Positions 7,471 through 15,013 of a DNA stretch of 64,000 nucleotides are shown here, one piece after another (positions within the stretch are counted from its first letter, which is position 1; the number at the start of each line of letters is the position of its first letter). Made by a program: the position numbers and the translations under genes. A model generated the notes under the pieces. That model did no database searches, was not told the origin of the DNA, and saw nothing but the letters and a program-made list of their open reading frames with translations. Source of the stretch: Tepidiforma sp. (lineage in GTDB: Bacteria; Chloroflexota; Dehalococcoidia; Tepidiformales; Tepidiformaceae). The stretch lies in NCBI RefSeq assembly GCF_026003995.1, contig NZ_BPIG01000001.1, positions 434,001 to 498,000 on the forward strand, in the 5' to 3' direction.

Positions 7471-9177
7471 CTACTTCTTCGAGGTCTTCCAGAGCTCGAT
7501 GTACCAGTCGCCCGGGACGAAGGTATCGCCTGGCCGCTTGTTCTCCACCATGCCGGAGATGTGCGGCTTCACGAGGAAGGCCGCGAGGGTGTGCCAGAGC
7601 GGCGCCACGCCGTTCGCTTCCTGGAGGAGGATCTTCTCCGCGTCGCGGTAGAGCTGGCGGCGCTGCTCGTCGTTCGTGTTGAACTTCGCCTTCTCGATGA
7701 CCTGGTCGAGGGCCGGGACGCTCGTCTTCGTCTTGTTGAGCGAAGCGCCGGTCTCCCAGAGGCCGAGGAACCAGTTCTCCGGGTCCGGGTAGTCTTCCTG
7801 CCAGCCGCCGGTGACGAGCTGGAAGTCGGAGCTGTTGAACCGGGAGGAGCGGGTCTTCGAGTCGACGAACTCGAGCTTGATGTCGATGCCGAGGTGCTTC
7901 TTCCACTCGGCCTGGAGGAACTCGCCGAGGAGCTTGTTCGTCTGGGTGTCGACGAGGAGCAGAGTGAGCTGCGGGAAGCCCTGGCCGTTCGGGTAGCCGG
8001 CCTTGGCGAGGTTCTCCTTCGCCTTGGTCGGGTTGAAGCCGAGGATGGAGTCGTACTCGCCGCCCTTGAGGCCGTTGCGGGCCGGCGGGACCCAGCTGGT
8101 GGTGGGCGTGTTGGCGTCCTTGAAGACGACCTTCACGAGGGTCGCGCGGTCCGTCGCCTGCGAAAGGGCCAAGCGCACCTCGGGCTTGTCGACCGGGGAC
8201 TTCGTGACGTTGAACTCGAGGCCGATGGTGCGGGTCGCCGGGTAGAGCTGGAGCTCCTTGGCGAATTCGGTCTTCAGCTTGTCGAGCTCCGGCTTGTTCG
8301 CGACGGTGGCGTCGACTTCGCCGGTGCGGTAGGCGTTGTTGAGGACGGCCGGGTCATCGACGTACTTGAGGACGACCTTTTCGACACCGACCGGCGTGCC
8401 CACCCAGTTCGGATTCGGCTTGAGCTCCATGCTCGCCTTCTCGGTGTAAGCGCTCGGCATGAAGGGGCCGTTGTAAACGTTTTCCATGGGGCCCGGCCAC
8501 GGGGCGTCGACGCTGGCGAGCTTGTGCTTCGGCGCCGGGAAGGTGGGCCACAGGGCGAGCAGGATCGGGAAGGTGGGCTGCGGCTCCTGGATCTTGACCT
8601 CGAGCGTCAGCGGGTCGACCGCGCGGACGCCGACCTTCTTGCGCAGCTCTTCCTTCTCGGCAGCCGACTTGTCGGCGGCGTTGTAGTAGTCGTCGCAGCC
8701 GACGATGTTCGTCAGGATGTACTGGTAGTGGCCGGCAACGTCCGGGTTGCAGGTCCGCTGGATGCCGAGGACGAAGTCCTCCGCCGTCAACGGCTGGCCG
8801 TCCGACCACTTCAGGTCTTTCTTGAGCTTGACCGTGTAGGTTTTGCCGTCGCTCGAGACCTGGGGCTGGCCGTCTGCCATGGCCGGCTGCGGGTGGTCGT
8901 TGACGTCGAGGTGGTACAGGCCGCGCCAGACGTACACGAAGTGGGTGATGTCCTGCGCGAAGTCGGAGAAGTGCGGATCCCAGGTTTCGAACTGGGTCGC
9001 GCCGATGGTGATGGTGCCGGACGGCTTGGCGGAGCCGCCGCTGGGGCTGGTTGCGGTCGCGCCCCCGGACCCGCCGGAGCCGCCGTTGTCGTCATCGTCG
9101 CCGCAGGCGACGGCTGCCGCCGCCACGGCAACGATGGCGAGCATGCTGAGCAGCATGCGCCAGTAACGTTTGGTCAT
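7471..9177 (-). CDS. Peptide-type ABC transporter substrate-binding lipoprotein (SBP family 5)
   Basis: An extracytoplasmic binding protein of 568 residues belonging to SBP family 5 (oligopeptides, dipeptides, nickel, opines). The lipobox ends at Cys25 (AAVAC) and is followed by an Asp/Gly/Ser-rich linker, so it is anchored in the membrane. Motifs such as KDLKWSDGQPLTAEDFVLGI and LALSQATDRATLV are family hallmarks. I chose the ATG at 9177 because an SD (GGAGGG) precedes it. An earlier in-frame TTG at 9246 falls on a likely -35 box. Substrate cannot be told from sequence. Confidence 0.9.
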   Translation of the reverse strand: MTKRYWRMLLSMLAIVAVAAAAVACGDDDDNGGSGGSGGATATSPSGGSAKPSGTITIGATQFETWDPHFSDFAQDITHFVYVWRGLYHLDVNDHPQPAMADGQPQVSSDGKTYTVKLKKDLKWSDGQPLTAEDFVLGIQRTCNPDVAGHYQYILTNIVGCDDYYNAADKSAAEKEELRKKVGVRAVDPLTLEVKIQEPQPTFPILLALWPTFPAPKHKLASVDAPWPGPMENVYNGPFMPSAYTEKASMELKPNPNWVGTPVGVEKVVLKYVDDPAVLNNAYRTGEVDATVANKPELDKLKTEFAKELQLYPATRTIGLEFNVTKSPVDKPEVRLALSQATDRATLVKVVFKDANTPTTSWVPPARNGLKGGEYDSILGFNPTKAKENLAKAGYPNGQGFPQLTLLLVDTQTNKLLGEFLQAEWKKHLGIDIKLEFVDSKTRSSRFNSSDFQLVTGGWQEDYPDPENWFLGLWETGASLNKTKTSVPALDQVIEKAKFNTNDEQRRQLYRDAEKILLQEANGVAPLWHTLAAFLVKPHISGMVENKRPGDTFVPGDWYIELWKTSKK

Positions 9178-9430
9178 CGGTCGTGGTTCCCTCCTCTTTC
9201 TCGATTGACCGGACGGTAAGGTGCTCCCGGGTTTCTTTTGTGTCAATGAATCTTTACCCGGATGCGCGGGACGTCACTGATTCGCAATGTGCGCTCGCCC
9301 ACCTCCTCCCCTGGGCCGAGGCGCTGGCCTTGCCGAGGGTACGCTCTCGGGCCGCGCCCGGATGCGCAGGCGCTCGCCGGGTGGCGAAGGCGGGCCTATC
9401 CTGAAGGCACTCAGCAGCGCGGAGTACCGA
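9178..9430. promoter_or_regulatory. Divergent promoter region between binding protein and purU
   Basis: These ~250 bases hold no gene I can support. On the minus strand TTGACA (9246-9241) is a good -35, but no clear -10 follows at 17 bp (CACCTT). The SD GGAGGG lies just before the binding-protein ATG. On the plus strand GGAG precedes the purU GTG. No riboswitch-like structure was recognised. Confidence 0.4.
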
Positions 9431-10324
9431 GTGAGCCGCATCCTCGCCATCGTTCACGTGCAGGGGCGCGACCAGAAAGGTGTGGTCGCGCGCATCAGCA
9501 CCTACCTCGCCGAGCGCAGCATCAACATCGAGGACATCGAGCAGCGGGTCGTCCAGGGCCAGTTCCTGATGGACATGCTGATCGACATCACCGAGGCGAC
9601 GGTGACGCTCGACGAACTCGTGACGGGGCTGCTCACCATCGGCCGCGAGATCGGGATGGAGATCCGCGTGACGCTGCACAGCGAACGGCAGCGGCAGCGG
9701 GTGGCGGTGCTCGTTTCGAAGGAGCCGCACTGTCTCGAACAGCTCATCGCGGACTGGCGGGCCGGCGACCTGCGGGGCGACCTGGTCTGCGTGCTATCGA
9801 ACCACGAGACGCTGCGCCCGGTGGCGGAGGCGGCCGGCATCCCCTTCGAGTGGCACCCGAGCGACGACAAGGCGGCGCACGAGGCGTTCCTGCTGGAGCG
9901 GCTGGGCCACTACCGCGCCGACCTCGTGGTGCTGGCGCGCTACATGCAGATTCTCACGGGCGCGGTGGTGCAGCCGTATGCGGGCCGCATCATCAACATC
10001 CACCCGTCGCTGCTGCCCTATTTCCCCGGTGCGAATCCGTACCGCCGCGCGTGGGAGGACGGGGTCCGGGTGACAGGGTGTACGGCCCACTTCGTGACGG
10101 AGGAGCTGGACGCCGGGCCGATCATCCTCCAGGACGTCTTCCACATCGACGTCGGCGTCGACACGGTCGAGGACGTGCGGCGGAAGGGGCGGGCGCTGGA
10201 GGGCGTTGTCCTGAGCCGCGCCGTGCAGCTCTATTTGAACGGGGAGATCGTGGTGCTCGACGGGAAGGTGGTGTTCAAGCCCGGGATGCGGACCCTGCTT
10301 CGCGACCTGCGCGGACGCCCGTAG
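9431..10324 (+). CDS. purU: Formyltetrahydrofolate deformylase PurU
   Basis: Hydrolyses 10-formyl-THF to formate and THF, balancing one-carbon pools and supplying formate for purine synthesis. An N-terminal ACT domain (about residues 1-80, starting GRDQKGVVARIST) is followed by a formyltransferase-fold domain. The catalytic Asn-His-Asp set is seen in NIHPSLLPYFPGANPY, in TAHFV and in ELDAGPIILQD. The GTG at 9431 with an upstream GGAG gives 297 residues, the usual size. An upstream in-frame start would add an Arg/Pro-rich tail not found in the family. The formate produced could feed the formate dehydrogenase encoded 5 kb away. Confidence 0.92.
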   Translation: MSRILAIVHVQGRDQKGVVARISTYLAERSINIEDIEQRVVQGQFLMDMLIDITEATVTLDELVTGLLTIGREIGMEIRVTLHSERQRQRVAVLVSKEPHCLEQLIADWRAGDLRGDLVCVLSNHETLRPVAEAAGIPFEWHPSDDKAAHEAFLLERLGHYRADLVVLARYMQILTGAVVQPYAGRIINIHPSLLPYFPGANPYRRAWEDGVRVTGCTAHFVTEELDAGPIILQDVFHIDVGVDTVEDVRRKGRALEGVVLSRAVQLYLNGEIVVLDGKVVFKPGMRTLLRDLRGRP

Positions 10325-10565
10325 CACCGGGCTCGTCGTTCGGGCCTAGCCGCCAGGCCATCCGAACCCCGGGGACGCGGCCCCGGTAGACATCGACCAC
10401 GTGTTCCGGGCAGACCGGGACGAGGGCGTGGGTCTCGCCCTCGATGTCGCCGTAGCGGTGGGTGGCGGTCGCGAGGATGTCGAAGCGTGACGTCAGCAGG
10501 CCGACGGGATTGGTGACGTGATGGGGCGGCTGGCCTTCGGCCTGGCAGATGGCGCAGACGGACAT
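10275..10565 (-). CDS. Small Cys/His-containing protein, unknown function
   Basis: The product is 96 residues and I do not recognise the family. It begins with a CAIC pair (Cys4, Cys7) followed by PPHHV, and has CPEHVVDVY in its middle, so a structural zinc site is possible. The C-terminal ~25 residues are polar and low in complexity. A strong SD (AGGGAGGAG) precedes the ATG, which supports it being translated. Its 3' end overlaps the purU 3' end by 50 nt on the opposite strand. It lies downstream of the oxidoreductase/SRPBCC pair. Confidence 0.6.
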   Translation of the reverse strand: MSVCAICQAEGQPPHHVTNPVGLLTSRFDILATATHRYGDIEGETHALVPVCPEHVVDVYRGRVPGVRMAWRLGPNDEPGATGVRAGREAGSASRA

Positions 10566-10636
10566 GGGTCGCTCCTCCCTGGGGGCTGCGGATGCTCAGC
10601 CTACCACCGGGACGGCGATAACGGTTCTGCCGAGTG

Positions 10637-11095
10637 TCAAGATTCCGGGCGGGTTTCCAGCAGGTTGCGTGTCCGGCGGTGCCGCCACCAGAACATCGGC
10701 AGGAGCGCCGGGCGGACGAGGAGCCACTCGAGGAACTCCCCGGCCGGCGTTGGCAGGAGGCGGAACGCCACCGCGTCCTCGAGCCAGGCGCCGCCGGGTG
10801 CCGGGAGGAAGCGGTGCTGGTGGCGCCACCGCCGGAACGGGCCCAGCTCCTGCACGTCTTCGATGAGGCGGCCTTCGACGACGCGGGTGATGCGGGCGGC
10901 CCAGGTCACGCCGAGCCGACCCCAGCCGAGGCGGAAGATCTGGAGGTCGCCTTCCCGTGCAGGGGCCGGCTCCGAAAGAAGGCGGAAGGGCGGGAACGGC
11001 GGGCTGATGCGGCCGAGGTTCCGGACGTCGGCGTGGAACCTGAACAGGTCCTCCGGCGAGGCGGGGATGAACGAGCGGACACGGAGGATGGTCAC
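10637..11095 (-). CDS. SRPBCC (START-like) family protein
   Basis: The 152 residues have the helix-grip fold pattern of the polyketide-cyclase/START superfamily. The N-terminal RVRSFIPASPEDLFRFHADV is the usual opening strand and helix, and the C-terminal helix ends in an Arg-rich RRHRRTRNLL. Such proteins bind hydrophobic ligands. The GTG start overlaps the stop of the FAD oxidoreductase (GTGA), so the two are translationally coupled. SRPBCC proteins recur in light-inducible LitR/CarH gene clusters, which fits this neighbourhood. Confidence 0.85.
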   Translation of the reverse strand: MTILRVRSFIPASPEDLFRFHADVRNLGRISPPFPPFRLLSEPAPAREGDLQIFRLGWGRLGVTWAARITRVVEGRLIEDVQELGPFRRWRHQHRFLPAPGGAWLEDAVAFRLLPTPAGEFLEWLLVRPALLPMFWWRHRRTRNLLETRPES

Positions 11096-12564
11096 AGCGG
11101 CGGCTCCTTGCCGAGGAATTCGAGAGCGTCGCGGGCGGCGTTGATGCCAGACAGCGCCGTACCGACGGTGCCCTGGCCCGGGAAGGTGTGGTCGCCGGCG
11201 AGCCAGAGCCCTGGCGCGGCCCGGTGGGACGGCGCGCGCAGGGCGACCACCGACGGCACCTGCCGGAGGCCGCCGACGAAACCGCCCGGCCGCCCGGTAA
11301 ACCGCTGGTAGGTCGCCGGCGTCGCCGAGCGGAGCAGCAGCACGCGACCATCGACGTCGGGGATGACGCGGCGGACGGCGGCGAGCAGCTGCTGCTCCAG
11401 CCGGGCGCGTCGCTGGCACGCTTCCCCGGGCGGCACCGCGAACTCCGCGGGCTGGACGTGCGTCGAAACCGAGATGCTCCAGCGATTGGCCCGCGCGCCG
11501 CGGCCGGGGTAGATGGAAACGAGCGCGTTCGCGCCGGGCCGGTCGAGGTCGGCCGTCTCGGCGACGACCTGGTGGAACGGGTGGAGCTGCGGCAGGCCGG
11601 CCGCGTCGATGCCCAGGTGCAGGACGAAGGCGCCCCACGCTTCGCCCGGTTTTGGAAGGCGCGGCGGCCGCCCGAGGAGGAGGTCGAGGCCGGCAGGCGG
11701 CACGTTGGCGACGACGGCCCGGGCGGTCACGCGCTCGCCCGAGTCGAGGACGAGCGTCCAGGCTGCGTGCTTCCAGACCAGGCGCGCGATGCCGGCGGCG
11801 AACCGAACCTCGCCGCCCATGCTGCGAATCGCGCGGACGAGCCGCATCGCGAGCGCGCCGGTCCCGCCATCGACCCACTGGCAGCCGCGCCGGTAGAGGT
11901 CGAGCGCGATGGCGCCCTGCACGGCAGAGCATTCGCTGGCAGTGGCTCCAGTCGCGTCGAGCAGGAGCGCATCGATGAGGGCGTCCGCCTCCGCCGACCC
12001 GCGGGCGCCGAGGAGCTGCTTGACCCGTCCGACCGTTGAGAACAGCCACGGCGCAGCGAGCGCGAGCGACGGGCGAACCGCCCGGAGCGAGCGGCGGACG
12101 TCGGCGGGCCGTTCGAGCGGAAAGGACGGCAGCGCGCTGCCGATGCGGTAGACCTCGCCGCCGACGAGGCGGACCCAGCGCCAGAAGCGGCGGTAGCCGG
12201 CCGGCGCGCCGGGGAAGCTCCGCGCGAACTCGTCCGCCCAGGCATCGTGGTCGGCGAGATACGGCACGGTCCGGTCGGGCAGGTGGAACACGATCGAGGG
12301 GTCGAGAGGCGAACTTTCGATGTGAACGTCGAGGATGTCGAAGACCTGTCGAAGGATGCCGCCGGGTTCCAGGCCGGTCACGACGGTTGCGCCGGCCGGG
12401 AACCAGAACCCTTCGAGCGCGAAATCGCCGGCGCAGCCGCCGGGGCGCGTGTGCCGCTCGAAGAGGACGGTCTTCGCGCCGGACTTCGCAGCGAGTGCGG
12501 CGGCGACGAGGCCGCCGAAGCCGCTGCCGATGACGGCAAGGTCGAACTCCTGCTGCTGGACCAC
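11092..12564 (-). CDS. FAD-dependent oxidoreductase of the phytoene desaturase (CrtI/CrtO) type
   Basis: The N-terminal dinucleotide fold is clear (VIGSGFGGLVAAALAA, then FERHTRPGGCAGDF), and the C-terminal FAD-contact region is GLWLAGDHTFPGQGTVGTALSG. The family oxidises carotenes or saturates retinol-like polyenes; the substrate here is unknown. I chose the GTG at 12564 (490 residues). A -10-like TACGAT lies 6 nt upstream, so the mRNA may be leaderless; an in-frame TTG at 12618 would lie within the promoter. It is divergent from the CarH-like regulator and shares its -35 region. Confidence 0.85.
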   Translation of the reverse strand: MVQQQEFDLAVIGSGFGGLVAAALAAKSGAKTVLFERHTRPGGCAGDFALEGFWFPAGATVVTGLEPGGILRQVFDILDVHIESSPLDPSIVFHLPDRTVPYLADHDAWADEFARSFPGAPAGYRRFWRWVRLVGGEVYRIGSALPSFPLERPADVRRSLRAVRPSLALAAPWLFSTVGRVKQLLGARGSAEADALIDALLLDATGATASECSAVQGAIALDLYRRGCQWVDGGTGALAMRLVRAIRSMGGEVRFAAGIARLVWKHAAWTLVLDSGERVTARAVVANVPPAGLDLLLGRPPRLPKPGEAWGAFVLHLGIDAAGLPQLHPFHQVVAETADLDRPGANALVSIYPGRGARANRWSISVSTHVQPAEFAVPPGEACQRRARLEQQLLAAVRRVIPDVDGRVLLLRSATPATYQRFTGRPGGFVGGLRQVPSVVALRAPSHRAAPGLWLAGDHTFPGQGTVGTALSGINAARDALEFLGKEPPL

Positions 12565-12569
12565 GCCTC

Positions 12570-12602
12570 CATCGTAGGGAGTTCGACAGGAGTTTGACAA
12601 AC
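12570..12602 (+). promoter_or_regulatory. CarH-type operator: 11-bp direct repeats
   Basis: Two tandem 11-bp repeats, GTTCGACAGGA (12581-12591) and GTTTGACAAAC (12592-12602), are preceded in phase by a weaker third copy (12570-12580, 6 of 11 bases matching). From established knowledge, CarH tetramers bind three 11-bp direct repeats overlapping a -35 element. The repeats here cover the -35 boxes of both divergent promoters. Confidence 0.6.
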
Positions 12603-12622
12603 GGCCGGGCCTGCGCAAGGAT
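12571..12622. promoter_or_regulatory. Divergent promoter pair with a shared -35 element
   Basis: On the plus strand TTGACA (12594-12599), 17 bp, AAGGAT (12617-12622), then 7 nt to the regulator ATG. On the minus strand TTGTCA (12600-12595), 18 bp, TACGAT (12576-12571), then 6 nt to the oxidoreductase GTG. The two -35 boxes are the same TTTGACAAA block read on opposite strands. Both transcripts would start at or next to the start codon. Confidence 0.55.
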
Positions 12623-12629
12623 GGAAGGC

Positions 12630-13541
12630 ATGAAGACGCCCGGCATCTACCGCATCGCGCAGGTGGAAGCGCTCACCGGGGTGAGCGCGCACGCCCTCCG
12701 CGCGTGGGAGCGGCGGTACGGCGTGCCGCGGCCGACCCGGACGGGCGGCCAGCAGCGCACCTACTCGGAGGCGGACATCGCGATGATTCGGCGGATGCAG
12801 GAACTCTCGCAGCAGGGGGTGCCGCTCGCGCGGGCGGCGGAACTGGTGCTCCTCGAAGCGTCCACGCCCGGCGAGGGCTCGGGGCCGCGCATCGCGCTCC
12901 TCACCACCGAGCTTTCCGATGCGCTCCTCGCCTTCGACGAGCCCCGGGCTGCGGCGGCGTGGGCCGAGCTCTTCGACACGCTCGACCTGATGGCGGCCTT
13001 CGAGCGGGTCGTAGTTCCCTTGATGCGGGACATTGGCACCGCGTGGCACGAGCAGCGGATCACCGTCGCCCAGGAGCATTTCGCGTCGAACTTCGTCCGG
13101 GCGCGGCTCGACCAGCTGAGCCGGCAGGTGCAGCCGCTGCCGGGGGCGCCGACGGTGGTGCTGGCCTGTCTGGAGGGCGAGCACCACGAAATCGGGCTGC
13201 TCATGCTGGCGGTCATGCTCCGTTTCCAGGGGCTGCGGACGATCTACCTCGGGCAGGACGTGCCCGACGACGCGCTCATCCGCACGGTCGAAGACGCGCA
13301 GCCGGAGGTGCTGGCGGTGAACGCCGGCACGGCCGACGGGGCGCGGCACCTGCCGGGCGTCGTGCGGGCGCTCGCCGAGACGGCGCCGCTAACCTCGATC
13401 GTCTACGGGGGCGGCGCGTTCGATGCCGAGCCGTCGCTCCGCATCGAAGCTCCGACGGCGCATTACGGCGGGCCGCGTCTGCTCGACGCCGTCGCCCTCG
13501 TCAACGAACTCGGACGTTCTCGCACAGGAGGTGCGGTATGA
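12630..13541 (+). CDS. carH: CarH/LitR-type B12-dependent photoreceptor repressor (MerR family)
   Basis: Domain order is an N-terminal MerR winged helix (residues 5-75), a four-helix light-sensing domain and a C-terminal Rossmann cobalamin-binding domain. The signature Wx9EH is intact (Trp139, Glu149, His150), and the cobalamin motif ExHxxG is intact (Glu184, His186, Gly189). In known CarH, adenosylcobalamin drives tetramerisation and DNA binding in the dark; light breaks the Co-C bond and releases the operator. Starting at ATG 12630 gives 303 residues; the ATG at 12621 overlaps the -10. It overlaps the next gene (ATGA). Divergence from a carotenoid-type oxidoreductase supports a light-response role. 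B12 specificity is inferred from motifs. Confidence 0.85.
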   Translation: MKTPGIYRIAQVEALTGVSAHALRAWERRYGVPRPTRTGGQQRTYSEADIAMIRRMQELSQQGVPLARAAELVLLEASTPGEGSGPRIALLTTELSDALLAFDEPRAAAAWAELFDTLDLMAAFERVVVPLMRDIGTAWHEQRITVAQEHFASNFVRARLDQLSRQVQPLPGAPTVVLACLEGEHHEIGLLMLAVMLRFQGLRTIYLGQDVPDDALIRTVEDAQPEVLAVNAGTADGARHLPGVVRALAETAPLTSIVYGGGAFDAEPSLRIEAPTAHYGGPRLLDAVALVNELGRSRTGGAV

Positions 13542-14437
13542 AAGTTGCCGTTGCAGGCGGGACCGGTCTGCTGGGGCGGGCCATCACGACGGCCTTGCTC
13601 GACGCTGGCCACCAGGTGGTCGTGGGCTCGCGCTCGCGGCCGGAGAAGGACCCGATCGACAGCCGGGCGCAATGGGTCTCGGTCGACGTCATGGCCCCGG
13701 CGACGCTCCCGGCGCTGCTCGCTGGCGCTGATGCCGTCGTCGATGCCGTCCAGTTCCCGAATTCGCCCATCGAGAACCCGAAGAAGGGCTACACCTTCGA
13801 ACGGATCGACCTCGGCGGGACCCGCAACCTCGTCGACGCGGCGAAAGCCGCCGGCACGCCGCTCTTCATCGGGCTCAGCGGCGTCGGCGCGGCCGAGCAC
13901 GCGGCCTACCACTGGCTCCGCTTCAAGTGGCAGGAGGAGCAGCACATCGCGGCGTCCGGCGTGCCGTGCGTCGTCTTCCGGCCGAGCTGGATCTACGGCC
14001 CGCGCGACGTCTCGCTGAACCGGTTCCTCGGCTTCGCGAAGTTCCTCCCGTTCGTGCCGGTCATCGGGAACGGCAAGACGCGGATCACGCCGCTCTTCAT
14101 CGACGACCTCGCGGCACACGTCGTCGCAGCGCTCGAAAAGCCCGAGGCGCGGGGCCGCATCTTCGAAATCGGCGGCCCGGCGGTGATGACCATGGACGAG
14201 GTCATCAAGACCGCCCTTCGGGTGGCGGGCAAACGGCGATTCCTCCTGCATTCGCCGAAACCGATCATGAAACTGGTCGCGAGCGTCGTGCAGTACGCTC
14301 CGGGCCGGCCGCTGACGCCCGGCGCCATCGATTTCATCACGATGGACGGCATCGCCGATACCTCGGCGCTGCAGGAGGTGTTCGGGCTCCGCCTGACGCC
14401 GCTCGAGGAAGGGCTCGCGACGTACCTGAAGCGTTGA
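13538..14437 (+). CDS. NAD(P)-binding SDR-type epimerase/NmrA-like protein
   Basis: A 299-residue extended short-chain dehydrogenase-like protein starting with VAGGTGLLGRAI, the glycine-rich nucleotide motif. The middle has FIGLSGVGA and YHWLRFKWQEEQ, reminiscent of the YxxxK position, and then VFRPSWIYGP typical of extended SDRs and NDUFA9-like proteins. An excellent SD (AGGAGGTG) precedes the ATG, which overlaps the stop of the CarH-like gene, so it belongs to the light/B12 transcript. The substrate is unknown; SDR genes are common members of LitR-controlled clusters. Confidence 0.85.
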   Translation: MKVAVAGGTGLLGRAITTALLDAGHQVVVGSRSRPEKDPIDSRAQWVSVDVMAPATLPALLAGADAVVDAVQFPNSPIENPKKGYTFERIDLGGTRNLVDAAKAAGTPLFIGLSGVGAAEHAAYHWLRFKWQEEQHIAASGVPCVVFRPSWIYGPRDVSLNRFLGFAKFLPFVPVIGNGKTRITPLFIDDLAAHVVAALEKPEARGRIFEIGGPAVMTMDEVIKTALRVAGKRRFLLHSPKPIMKLVASVVQYAPGRPLTPGAIDFITMDGIADTSALQEVFGLRLTPLEEGLATYLKR

Positions 14438-14473
14438 CAATCAGGGGCGTCATCTATAGCAGGCATCCACCGC

Positions 14474-14504
14474 TTGCATGGACCCGGCGGAGATCGCGTA
14501 GAAT
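14474..14504 (+). promoter_or_regulatory. Promoter for hypothetical gene / formate dehydrogenase operon
   Basis: TTGCAT (14474-14479), 19 bp, TAGAAT (14499-14504), with a predicted start about 50 nt before the TTG start at 14560. A second candidate with a perfect TTGACA (14434-14439) and TATAGC 15 bp later overlaps the SDR stop codon. Neither is ideal in spacing. Confidence 0.35.
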
Positions 14505-14559
14505 CGGGCTGCGGCACCGCGGGGGCCGCGGACGACACCCTATCCGCACGGGACGACCA

Positions 14560-14979
14560 TTGCGCGCTGACACCTCCGACGTAGCGTTCAGGCTTCTCCT
14601 GGCTCTCGGGGAGCTCTGGGAAGGGCTTCACCGGGCGGGCATCGACCCCTCGGCCCGCGGGCTTCACATCACGCACGAATACCTGGGCGGCTACACGAGG
14701 TACTGCGCCGGGCCCGGCTCGCACCCGCGGCTCGTCGTCGAATGGAACGAGTCGTCCCGCCACCTCCGCGTCATCCGCTGCGAGCCGTGGCCCGGCGTCG
14801 AGGCCACGATCTCGGCGACGGTCGCGCTCGTGCGGGCCGAGGCGCGCGCGCGCGGCATCAGCGACATCGTCGACCGGGCGCTGGTTGCAGCCTGCAAGGA
14901 GCCTCTGAAGCCGGCGCGAAAGACCGTCCTCCCCACTGCGATGCAGGGCAACCCGGCGTTCGCCGCGCGGAGGGCGTAG
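14560..14979 (+). CDS. Hypothetical protein upstream of formate dehydrogenase genes
   Basis: I do not recognise this 139-residue protein. The reading frame is open upstream, and I place the start at the TTG at 14560 because a promoter-like TAGAAT lies at 14499-14504. It contains a helical N-terminus (FRLLLALGELWEGLHRAG), a conserved-looking HEYLGGYTRYCAG segment and a basic C-terminus. It stands where a NuoE-like (FdsG) subunit is often found, but has only a few cysteines and no cluster motif. It may be co-transcribed with the dehydrogenase genes 34 nt downstream. Confidence 0.5.
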   Translation: MRADTSDVAFRLLLALGELWEGLHRAGIDPSARGLHITHEYLGGYTRYCAGPGSHPRLVVEWNESSRHLRVIRCEPWPGVEATISATVALVRAEARARGISDIVDRALVAACKEPLKPARKTVLPTAMQGNPAFAARRA

Positions 14980-15013
14980 CGAGCCGCTGCCCCGGGCGCG
15001 TACGATCCCGCCC

